From assembly GCF_020037025.1 (NCBI RefSeq), contig NZ_JAIQLH010000020.1:1-40350 (forward strand): DNA of 40,350 nt, read 5' to 3'. The translations under genes and the position numbers were made by a program. This document shows, piece by piece, positions 15,091 through 21,347 of the stretch. Each line of letters opens with the position of its first letter. The first letter of the stretch is position 1. The notes under the pieces are model-generated. The model made no database searches. It was not told the DNA's origin and was given only the letters and a program-made list of their open reading frames with translations. This stretch comes from Streptomyces huiliensis. GTDB taxonomy: Bacteria; Actinomycetota; Actinomycetes; Streptomycetales; Streptomycetaceae.

Positions 15091-16776
15091 GTGCCCTCGG
15101 GTTCCGACACCACCGCCGAGACCTCCGGCGACCCGGCCGCGAGCCGGCCGGACGCCGGTCCGGCGCCCGCCGCGCCCCGCCCGGGACGGGCCGCCCGGCT
15201 GGCCGCGTGGGCTCGCCGCGAGGCCGCCCGCACCGGCCTGGCCGCCGCGACCGGCGTGGCGCTGGCCTTCGCCTTCCCGCCGTACGACGTGTGGCCGCTG
15301 TCCCTCCTCGGCGTCGCCGCGCTGACCCTGATGACCCACGGCCGCACCGCCCGCCAGGGCGCGTGGACGGGCTTCGTCCTCGCCCTTCCGTTCTTCGTCC
15401 TGCTGCTGCGCTGGCTGGACGTCGTCGGGTACGACGCCGTCGTCGGGCTGTCCGTGGCGGAGGCGCTGTTCGTCGCCGCGCTCGGCGCCGGGCTCGCCCG
15501 GACCTCGCGGCTGCGCGGGTGGCCGGTGTGGGGAGCCTGCCTGTGGGTGGCCCAGGAGTGGGCGCGCGACCGGGTGCCGTTCGGCGGCTTCCCGTGGGGC
15601 CGGCTGGCCTTCGCCAACACCCACTCGCCGTTCACCCCGCTCGCCGCGCTGGGCGGCGCCCCGCTGGTGAGCTTCGCGGTGGCCCTCGCCGGCGGCCTGC
15701 TGGCCTTCGCGGGGCTCACCGTCTGGCGCCGGCGGGGAAGCACGCCGTTCGCGGTCAAGCCGCTGCTCCCGGCGGTGGAGGCGGCGGCGCTCGCCGGGGT
15801 CGTCGTGCTGGCCGGGTACGCGGTGCCGGTGCCCACGAAGGCCGACGACACCGTGGACATCGCGGTCGTCCAGGGCGACGTGCAGAAGCCCGGCATGGAC
15901 TTCCTCGGCCGCCCGATGCTGATCCTCAACAACCACGTCAACGCCACACTGCAACTGGCGAAGGACGTGCGGGAGGGCCGGGCGAAGAAGCCCGACCTCG
16001 TCATCTGGCCCGAGAACTCCTCCGACCTCGACCCGTTCCGGGTCAAGGAGGCGTACGACCGCATCGACCAGGCCGCCAAGGCGATCGGTGTGCCGGTCCT
16101 CGTCGGCGCGCTCGTCGACCACCCCACCAAGCCCGGCTACGTCTTCAACCAGGGCATCGTCTGGGACCCGAAGACCGGCCCCGGCGCGTCGTACACCAAG
16201 CAGCACCCGGTGCCGTTCGGCGAGTACGTGCCGTTCCGCGAGCAGCTCAGCAAGGTCATCACCCGGCTGCAGCGAGTGCCCCGGGACTTCTACCCCGGCG
16301 ACCACACCGGCGTCATGAACGTCGGCCCGGCCCGGCTGGGCGACGTCATCTGCTTCGAGGTCGCCTACGACGAGATCGTCCGGGAGACCGTGAACGCGGG
16401 CGCCCGGGCGTTGGTGGTGCAGACCAACAACGCCACCTTCGGCCACTCCGACCAGCCCGAGCAGCAGCTCGCCATGAGCCGGCTGCGCGCCGTCGAACAC
16501 GGCCGGGCCGTGGTCACCGCCGCCACCAGCGGCATCAGCGCGGTCGTCGGCCCGGACGGCTCGGTCGTGCGGCGCGCGCCCGAGTTCACGCGCGAGGTCA
16601 TCACCACGTCGATCCCGCTGCGGGACGGCAGGACGGTCGCGGACCGTGCGGGTGCGGCGCCCGAATGGACGCTCGCTATGGTGGGCCTTCTCTCCTGGGC
16701 GGCCGCGTTGCTGATCGGTCGTCGGGGACGAGTGGTGCAGTCCCCGGACAAGACGGACAAGAAGGGCCAGCAGTGA
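15091..16776 (+). CDS. lnt: apolipoprotein N-acyltransferase
   Basis: This 561-aa membrane enzyme N-acylates the terminal cysteine of lipoproteins after signal removal. Several membrane helices occupy about residues 45-265 ([17 protein letters not shown] onward), followed by a carbon-nitrogen hydrolase domain with the triad in order: Glu in [10 protein letters not shown], Lys in [15 protein letters not shown], and Cys in [12 protein letters not shown] final helix ([16 protein letters not shown]) ends the protein. The GTG at 15091 has AGGAAGG 7 nt upstream, better than the TTG at 15064. The stop overlaps the GTG of the next gene (GTGA). In Mycobacterium tuberculosis the same two domains are one polypeptide, Ppm1 (Rv2051c). 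Confidence 0.93.
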   Translation: MPSGSDTTAETSGDPAASRPDAGPAPAAPRPGRAARLAAWARREAARTGLAAATGVALAFAFPPYDVWPLSLLGVAALTLMTHGRTARQGAWTGFVLALPFFVLLLRWLDVVGYDAVVGLSVAEALFVAALGAGLARTSRLRGWPVWGACLWVAQEWARDRVPFGGFPWGRLAFANTHSPFTPLAALGGAPLVSFAVALAGGLLAFAGLTVWRRRGSTPFAVKPLLPAVEAAALAGVVVLAGYAVPVPTKADDTVDIAVVQGDVQKPGMDFLGRPMLILNNHVNATLQLAKDVREGRAKKPDLVIWPENSSDLDPFRVKEAYDRIDQAAKAIGVPVLVGALVDHPTKPGYVFNQGIVWDPKTGPGASYTKQHPVPFGEYVPFREQLSKVITRLQRVPRDFYPGDHTGVMNVGPARLGDVICFEVAYDEIVRETVNAGARALVVQTNNATFGHSDQPEQQLAMSRLRAVEHGRAVVTAATSGISAVVGPDGSVVRRAPEFTREVITTSIPLRDGRTVADRAGAAPEWTLAMVGLLSWAAALLIGRRGRVVQSPDKTDKKGQQ

Positions 16777-17534
16777 ACGACGGCGGTCAGCGGAGATACG
16801 GTCCGCTCGGCACGACCTTGGTGATCATCCCGACCTTCAACGAGGCGGAGAACATCAAGCCCATCGTCGGCCGGGTACGGGCCGCCGTCCCGGAGGCGCA
16901 CGTGCTCGTCGCCGACGACAACAGCCCGGACGGCACCGGCAAGCTCGCCGACGAGCTGGCGGAGGACGACGACCACGTCCACGTGCTGCACCGCAAGGGC
17001 AAGGAGGGGCTGGGCGCGGCCTACCTGGCGGGCTTCCGCTGGGGCCTCGACCAGGGCTACGGCGTCCTCGTCGAGATGGACGCCGACGGCTCCCACCAGC
17101 CCGAGGAACTGCCCCGGCTGCTCACCGCCCTGAAGGGCGCCGACCTCGCGCTCGGCTCCCGCTGGGTGCCCGGCGGCCGGGTCGTGAACTGGCCCAAGTC
17201 CCGGGAGATCCTCTCCCGCGGCGGCTCCACCTACTCCCGGCTGATGCTCGACGTCCCGTTGCGGGACGTCACCGGCGGGTACCGGGCCTTCCGGCGGGAG
17301 ACGCTGGAGGGGCTGGGGATGGAGGAGGTGGCCTCCCAGGGGTACTGCTTCCAGGTCGATCTGGCGTGGCGGGCGGTGAAGGCGGGGTTCCACGTGGTGG
17401 AGGTGCCCATCACGTTCGTGGAGCGGGAGCGGGGCGACTCCAAGATGAGTCGCGACATCGTGGCGGAGGCTCTGTGGCGGGTGACGTCGTGGGGCGTCGG
17501 CTCGCGGGTGGGCAAGGTGCTCGGGCGGGGCTAG
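16773..17534 (+). CDS. ppm1: polyprenol-phosphate mannose synthase
   Basis: This 253-aa GT2-family transferase moves mannose from GDP-mannose to polyprenol phosphate, the donor for protein O-mannosylation at the membrane. Motifs are [12 protein letters not shown] (near residue 17), [13 protein letters not shown], the metal-binding [27 protein letters not shown], and the C-terminal [12 protein letters not shown] acceptor segment. There is no membrane anchor of its own, as in Streptomyces and M. smegmatis where anchoring comes from the Lnt-like partner. The GTG at 16773 overlaps the lnt stop (GTGA) behind GAAGGG. In S. coelicolor this activity is needed for infection by phage phiC31. A repeat element follows the gene. 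Confidence 0.93.
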   Translation: MNDGGQRRYGPLGTTLVIIPTFNEAENIKPIVGRVRAAVPEAHVLVADDNSPDGTGKLADELAEDDDHVHVLHRKGKEGLGAAYLAGFRWGLDQGYGVLVEMDADGSHQPEELPRLLTALKGADLALGSRWVPGGRVVNWPKSREILSRGGSTYSRLMLDVPLRDVTGGYRAFRRETLEGLGMEEVASQGYCFQVDLAWRAVKAGFHVVEVPITFVERERGDSKMSRDIVAEALWRVTSWGVGSRVGKVLGRG

Positions 17535-17559
17535 CGCCCCGCGCTTCGCGGTGGGGGTA

Positions 17560-17690
17560 CCCCGGTCCCGCCCCTTCGCCGATTCCTGGGGGCCGGCCCC
17601 CAGCCCCCCTGAAACCGCGCTCCGCGCGGTTGTCCTCAAACGCCGGACGGGCTGAAGATCGCGCCCACCGGCGAAGGGGCGGGACCGGGG
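17560..17690. repeat. dispersed intergenic element, copy B, with 22-bp inverted ends
   Basis: Perfect 22-bp inverted repeats at 17560-17581 and 17669-17690 (core GTCCCGCCCCTTCGCCG and its complement) enclose about 87 nt that is highly similar to copy A, including ACCGCGC-TCC-GCGCGGT and GTTGTCCTCAAACGCCGGAC. It has no coding capacity. It sits between the mannose synthase stop and the fxsA start, so it may fold into one long hairpin and act as a terminator or be a miniature mobile element. Confidence 0.9.
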
Positions 17691-17719
17691 CACCTCCACC
17701 ACCCAGGCACACTGGACGC

Positions 17720-18235
17720 ATGACGCGAAAACTCCTCCCGCTCGCCATCGCCGCCTGGGCCGTCCTGGAGATCTGGCTCCTGATCCTCGTCGCGGACGCC
17801 GCCGGCGGCCTCGCCGTCTTCGGGCTGCTGGCCGGAGGAGTCGTCCTCGGTGGGTACGTGATCAAGCGGGCCGGCCGCCGCGCCTGGCAGCGGCTGACGC
17901 GGTCGATGCAGGCCGCGGGGGCGCAGCAGGGCGCCGCGGCGGGAGCCGAGGGCGAGGGCAACGGCCTGACCATGCTCGGCGGCCTGCTGCTGATGGTGCC
18001 GGGCCTGCTGTCGGACGCGGCGGGGCTGCTGTGCCTGTTCCCGCCGACCCGGGCGCTGATCCGGAAGACGGCCGTCCGACGGATCGAGCGCGCCGCGGGT
18101 GCGGCGAACCCGCTGGGGGACGCCATGCGGCAGGCGCGGATGCACAGCCCGGACGGCAAGGTCGTCCAGGGCGAGGTCATACGGGAGGACCAGCCGCCGG
18201 CCCCGCGCGCGGACGACCCGCAGCTGCCGCGCTGA
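17720..18235 (+). CDS. fxsA: FxsA family membrane protein
   Basis: This 171-aa protein matches the FxsA family, named for F-exclusion suppression of phage T7 in E. coli. Two N-terminal helices (LPLAIAAWAVLEIWLLILVADAAGG and LAVFGLLAGGVVLGGYVIK) are followed by the hallmark MLGGLLLMVPGLLSDAAGLLCLFPPTR (about residues 85-112) and a charged cytoplasmic tail. The ATG at 17720 is 6 nt after CACACT (17708-17713) without a Shine-Dalgarno, so leaderless expression is possible. It is convergent with rbpA across a 20-bp hairpin. The chain is somewhat longer than the E. coli protein because of the tail. Confidence 0.92.
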   Translation: MTRKLLPLAIAAWAVLEIWLLILVADAAGGLAVFGLLAGGVVLGGYVIKRAGRRAWQRLTRSMQAAGAQQGAAAGAEGEGNGLTMLGGLLLMVPGLLSDAAGLLCLFPPTRALIRKTAVRRIERAAGAANPLGDAMRQARMHSPDGKVVQGEVIREDQPPAPRADDPQLPR

Positions 18236-18263
18236 GCGGACCGCGCCCCCGCAGGGGGGAGCA

Positions 18264-18309
18264 CACAAGGGCCCGGCCACCGCTCCATTGCGGTGGCCGG
18301 GCCCTTGTG
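18264..18309. terminator. bidirectional fxsA/rbpA terminator
   Basis: A perfect 20-bp stem (18264-18283 with 18290-18309, beginning CACAAGGGCCCGGCCACCGC) closes the six-base loop TCCATT. Its arms begin CACAAG and end CTTGTG, so each strand ends in a short U-containing tract. It lies between convergent fxsA and rbpA and is the clearest terminator in the window. Confidence 0.92.
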
Positions 18310-18326
18310 ATGCGCGGTGCGGCCGG

Positions 18327-18701
18327 TCAGGCCGACTTGCGGGTGTCCCGCGGGTGCACAGCGATGTTCATGGCGCCGGAGCGCAGGACCGCCAGCCTCT
18401 CGGCCAGCACTTCCTCCAACTCCTCGCGGGTGCGCCGCTCCATGAGCATGTCCCAGTGCGTGCGTGCGGGCTTGCCCTTCTTCTCCTCGGGTCCGTCGCC
18501 GTCCACCAGGAGTGCCACGGCGCCGCACGCCTTGCACTCCCACTCCGGCGGAATCTCCGCCTCTACAGAGAACGGCATCTCGAATCGATGGCCGTTCGGG
18601 CATGCGTACTCCACCGCCTGGCGCGGGGCCAGATCGATGCCGCGGTCGGTCTCGTAGCTGGTCACCACAAGTCGCGTGCCGCGGAGAGCTCGCTCACTCA
18701 T
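18327..18701 (-). CDS. rbpA: RNA polymerase-binding protein RbpA
   Basis: This 124-aa actinobacterial RNA polymerase-binding protein stabilises open complexes with the principal sigma factor. After the start, MSERALRGTRLVVTSYETDRG is the N-terminal tail. The core zinc-binding ligands are present as Cys34, His38, Cys56 and Cys59 (ACPNGHRF and WECKACG). ARTHWDMLMERRTREELEEVLAERL forms the sigma-interaction helix. ATG 18701 has GGGAGG upstream; the longer open frame is spurious. The known dependence on the thiol-stress sigma factor SigR is visible here as a GGGAAT-N18-GTT promoter. Confidence 0.97.
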   Translation of the reverse strand: MSERALRGTRLVVTSYETDRGIDLAPRQAVEYACPNGHRFEMPFSVEAEIPPEWECKACGAVALLVDGDGPEEKKGKPARTHWDMLMERRTREELEEVLAERLAVLRSGAMNIAVHPRDTRKSA

Positions 18702-18763
18702 GAATTCGTGCCTCCCGGGCTTGTCGCCCACAGGACAGGTGTCGCTGTCGTCGTCATCCGGTC

Positions 18764-18790
18764 AACGTCCGGTCGGCGGTGAAGATTCCC
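18764..18790 (-). promoter_or_regulatory. SigR-type promoter of rbpA
   Basis: On the minus strand GGGAAT (18790-18785) is followed by exactly 18 nt and GTT (18766-18764). This matches the SigR consensus (GGGAAT, 18-nt spacer, GTT) and agrees with published SigR control of rbpA in S. coelicolor. It would give a leader of about 55 nt. Confidence 0.88.
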
Positions 18791-18853
18791 GTTGAGGGAC
18801 ATGCGTCGCCCGTCGTGCCGCCCCTTGTTGTACCCACCAGCGCCCGGTTTGTC

Positions 18854-18871
18854 ACATCTGACAACAGATGT
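18854..18871. promoter_or_regulatory. inverted repeat upstream of rbpA
   Basis: ACATCTG-ACAA-CAGATGT forms 7-bp arms, flanked by TGTC on the left and CACC on the right. It lies about 70 nt upstream of the SigR promoter in the rbpA upstream region. It could be an operator for an unknown regulator or a hairpin; no more can be said. Confidence 0.35.
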
Positions 18872-18967
18872 CACCCAGTGTTCCCGGCGCTTGAGCGCGC
18901 AGTAACGGTTCATCCGGTGGGTCAAAGGCGTACACTACCGGCTCGCGGGTCGCCATGGCGCACCGGG

Positions 18968-19708
18968 TCAGGCTCCGGCCGCCCCGACGGCCGTGGGGGC
19001 CGCCTCCCCGCCCGCCACGGGCCGCTCCGCGGGTGCGGTGCGAGCCGGCTCGAAGAGGCGCAGGAAGAACTGGGCGAGCGGACCGATCGTCACCGCGAAC
19101 AGTACCGTCCCGGCGCCCACCGAACCGCCGAGCGCGAAGCCCGTCGCCAGCACCACCACCTCGATGCACGTGCGCACCAGCCGCACCGAACGGCCCGTCC
19201 TGCGGTGCAGGCCGGTCATCAGCCCGTCGCGCGGGCCCGGGCCGAAGCGGGCCGATATGTAGAGCCCGGTCGCCACGCCGCACAGCACCACGGCGAAGGC
19301 CAGCAGCGGGATCCGCGTCCAGAACGAGTGCTGCGCCGGGACCAGCCCCAGCGTCGCGTCCAGCGCCAGGCCGATCACCAGCACGTTGGACACCGTGCCC
19401 AGCCCCGGGCGCTGCCGCAGCGGGATCCACAGCAGCAGCACCAGCGCGCCGATGAGGATCGACGCCGTGCCGATCGAGATCCCGGCGTGCCGGGCGACGC
19501 CCTGGTTGAGCACGTCCCAGGGCGGCAGGCCGAGTCCCGCCCGCAGTTGCAGTCCCGCGCTCGCCCCGTACAGCGCCAGGCCCGCGTAGAGCCGGACGAG
19601 GCGGCCGGCGACCGCCGTCGCGGCCTTGGCCCGTGTCGGTGCGGGCGTCCGGGTGGACGTCGGTGTCGGCGTCGGTGTGGACGTCGGTGTGGACGTCGGT
19701 GTGGGCAC
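18968..19708 (-). CDS. YczE/YitT-like integral membrane protein
   Basis: This 246-aa membrane protein has five or so predicted helices. The Thr-Pro-Ser-rich N-terminal tail (MPTPTSTPTSTPTPTP) comes from a GTG-rich 12-bp DNA repeat. The core contains LYAGLALYGASAGLQLRAGLGLPPWDVLNQG (about residues 40-70) and later FGPGPRDGLMTGL, which are hallmarks of the YczE/YyaS family. GTG 19708 has GGGGAGGGG just upstream. It is divergent from a MocR regulator, and in Bacillales a MocR regulator (YczR) controls yczE, so the pairing is meaningful. The transported compound is unknown. Confidence 0.85.
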   Translation of the reverse strand: MPTPTSTPTSTPTPTPTSTRTPAPTRAKAATAVAGRLVRLYAGLALYGASAGLQLRAGLGLPPWDVLNQGVARHAGISIGTASILIGALVLLLWIPLRQRPGLGTVSNVLVIGLALDATLGLVPAQHSFWTRIPLLAFAVVLCGVATGLYISARFGPGPRDGLMTGLHRRTGRSVRLVRTCIEVVVLATGFALGGSVGAGTVLFAVTIGPLAQFFLRLFEPARTAPAERPVAGGEAAPTAVGAAGA

Positions 19709-19768
19709 AGCCCCTCCCCAGAAGTCATGGCCGCGCCCCGGTGGTGGTGCGGGTGGCCTGTCTCGTGG

Positions 19769-19782
19769 CAGTCTGTGGACTG
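19769..19782. promoter_or_regulatory. inverted repeat in the divergent MocR/YczE promoter region
   Basis: CAGTC-TGTG-GACTG lies in the 121-nt divergent spacer, about 50 nt before the MocR start. MocR-family regulators commonly bind such short repeats beside their own gene. The link is by position only. Confidence 0.45.
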
Positions 19783-19829
19783 TAAGCGATGATGATCCAG
19801 TGCCAATTCCGGAAAGGTGGACCGCAAAC

Positions 19830-21347
19830 GTGAGTCAGTGGACCGCCTCAGTGGGGGCGCAGCAGCTCGCGCGCCTCCTGGACGCCCAGGGCGGCGGCCC
19901 CGAGGCCCGAGGCGGCGTGACGCCCCTCAACGGCCGCCGTACGCCCGCCTACCGCTCCCTCGCCGACCGCGTCCGGCTGCTCGTCCTGGAGGGCCGCGTT
20001 CCGGTGGCCGCCCGGCTGCCCGCCGAGCGGGAGCTCGCCACCGCGCTCTCCGTCAGCCGGACGACCGTCGCCGCGGCCTACGAGGCGTTGCGCGGCGAGG
20101 GGTTCCTCGAATCCCGGCGCGGGGCCGGCAGCTGGACCGCCGTGCCCGCCGGGAGCCCGCTGCCCACCCGGGCCCTGGACCCGCTGCCGCCGGAGAGCGC
20201 CGGTTCGATGATCGACCTCGGCTGCGCCGCGCTGACCGCCCCCGAGCCCTGGCTGACCCGGGCCTTCCAGGGGGCGCTGGAGGAGCTGCCGCCGTACGCG
20301 CACACCCACGGCGACTACCCCGCCGGCCTGCCCGACCTGCGCCGGGCCCTCGCCGACCGCTACACGGCCCGCGGCATCCCCACCATGCCCGAGCAGATCA
20401 TGGTCACCACCGGGGCCATGGGCGCCGTCGCCGCCATCGGCCGGCTGCTGGCCGGGCGCGGCGAGCGGGTGGCCGTCGAGTCACCGTCGTACGCCAATGT
20501 CCTTCAGCTCCTGCGGGAGGCCGGCGCCCGGCTCGTGCCCGTCGGCATGGCCGACCGGCTCGGCGGCTGGGACCTGCCCGCCTGGCGGCAGGTCCTGCGG
20601 GACGCCGCCCCCCGGCTGGCCTACGTGATCGCCGACTTCCACAACCCCACCGGCGCCCTCGCCCCCGAGGCCCAGCGCCGTGAACTCGTCGAGACGGCGC
20701 GGGCCGCCGGCACCGTACTGGTCGCCGACGAGACCATGACCGACCTCGCCCTGGAGCCCGGGCTCGACATGCCCCGTCCGGTGTGCGCCTTCGACCCGGC
20801 CGGCAGCACGGTGGTCACCGTGGGCTCCGCCAGCAAGTCGTTCTGGGCCGGGTTGCGGATCGGCTGGGTACGCGCCGCCCCCGAGGTGATCCGCAGCCTC
20901 GTCGCGGCCCGCGCCTATGCCGACCTCGGCACGCCCGTACTGGAACAGCTCGCCGTCACCCGGCTGCTGGACACCGGCGGGTGGGACGAGGCCGTCGCCG
21001 TACGCCGCACCGAAGTGCGCGACAGCCGGGACGCGGTCGTCGCGGCCCTCGAAGCGCGGCTGCCCGACTGGGAGTTCACCGTCCCGAAGGGCGGGCTCAC
21101 CCTGTGGGTACGCACCGGCGGGCTGTCCGGCTCGCGGATCGCCCAGGTCGGGGAGCGGCTGGGGGTACGCGTGCCGTCCGGTCCGCGGTTCGGCGTGGAC
21201 GGCGCCTTCGAAGGGTACGTACGGCTGCCGTTCACCGTCACCGGCCCGGTCGCCGACGAGGCCGTGTCCCGGCTCGCCGAGGCCGCCCGGCTGGTGGCCA
21301 GCGGCGCTCCCGTGGCGGCCGACGCGCCGCGCACCTTCGTGGCCTGA
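19830..21347 (+). CDS. MocR-type GntR regulator with aminotransferase domain
   Basis: This 505-aa regulator has a GntR winged helix near residues 40-100 (YRSLADRVRLLVLEGRV, LPAERELATALSVSRTTVAAAYEAL) and then a class I aminotransferase-like domain. Lys336 in VGSASKSFWAGLRIGW is the pyridoxal-phosphate lysine and VADETMTD (Asp near 300) is the ring contact. The GTG at 19830 (reading SQWTASVGAQQLA) is where homology starts; an in-frame extension to 19626 runs through the divergent gene and is spurious. By analogy with YczR it probably regulates the adjacent yczE-like gene. Its last 867 nt are antisense to an open SffA-like frame. Confidence 0.92.
   Translation: MSQWTASVGAQQLARLLDAQGGGPEARGGVTPLNGRRTPAYRSLADRVRLLVLEGRVPVAARLPAERELATALSVSRTTVAAAYEALRGEGFLESRRGAGSWTAVPAGSPLPTRALDPLPPESAGSMIDLGCAALTAPEPWLTRAFQGALEELPPYAHTHGDYPAGLPDLRRALADRYTARGIPTMPEQIMVTTGAMGAVAAIGRLLAGRGERVAVESPSYANVLQLLREAGARLVPVGMADRLGGWDLPAWRQVLRDAAPRLAYVIADFHNPTGALAPEAQRRELVETARAAGTVLVADETMTDLALEPGLDMPRPVCAFDPAGSTVVTVGSASKSFWAGLRIGWVRAAPEVIRSLVAARAYADLGTPVLEQLAVTRLLDTGGWDEAVAVRRTEVRDSRDAVVAALEARLPDWEFTVPKGGLTLWVRTGGLSGSRIAQVGERLGVRVPSGPRFGVDGAFEGYVRLPFTVTGPVADEAVSRLAEAARLVASGAPVAADAPRTFVA

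Noticed and set aside
12856..16500. 1214-codon open frame on the minus strand
   Set aside because: It is antisense to the amidohydrolase and lnt genes, both with clear catalytic motifs; it is a high-GC shadow with repetitive Gly/Arg/Val composition and no family motif.
18698..18925. 75-codon frame overlapping the rbpA start
   Set aside because: It includes the SigR promoter and untranslated leader of rbpA and has no family sequence.
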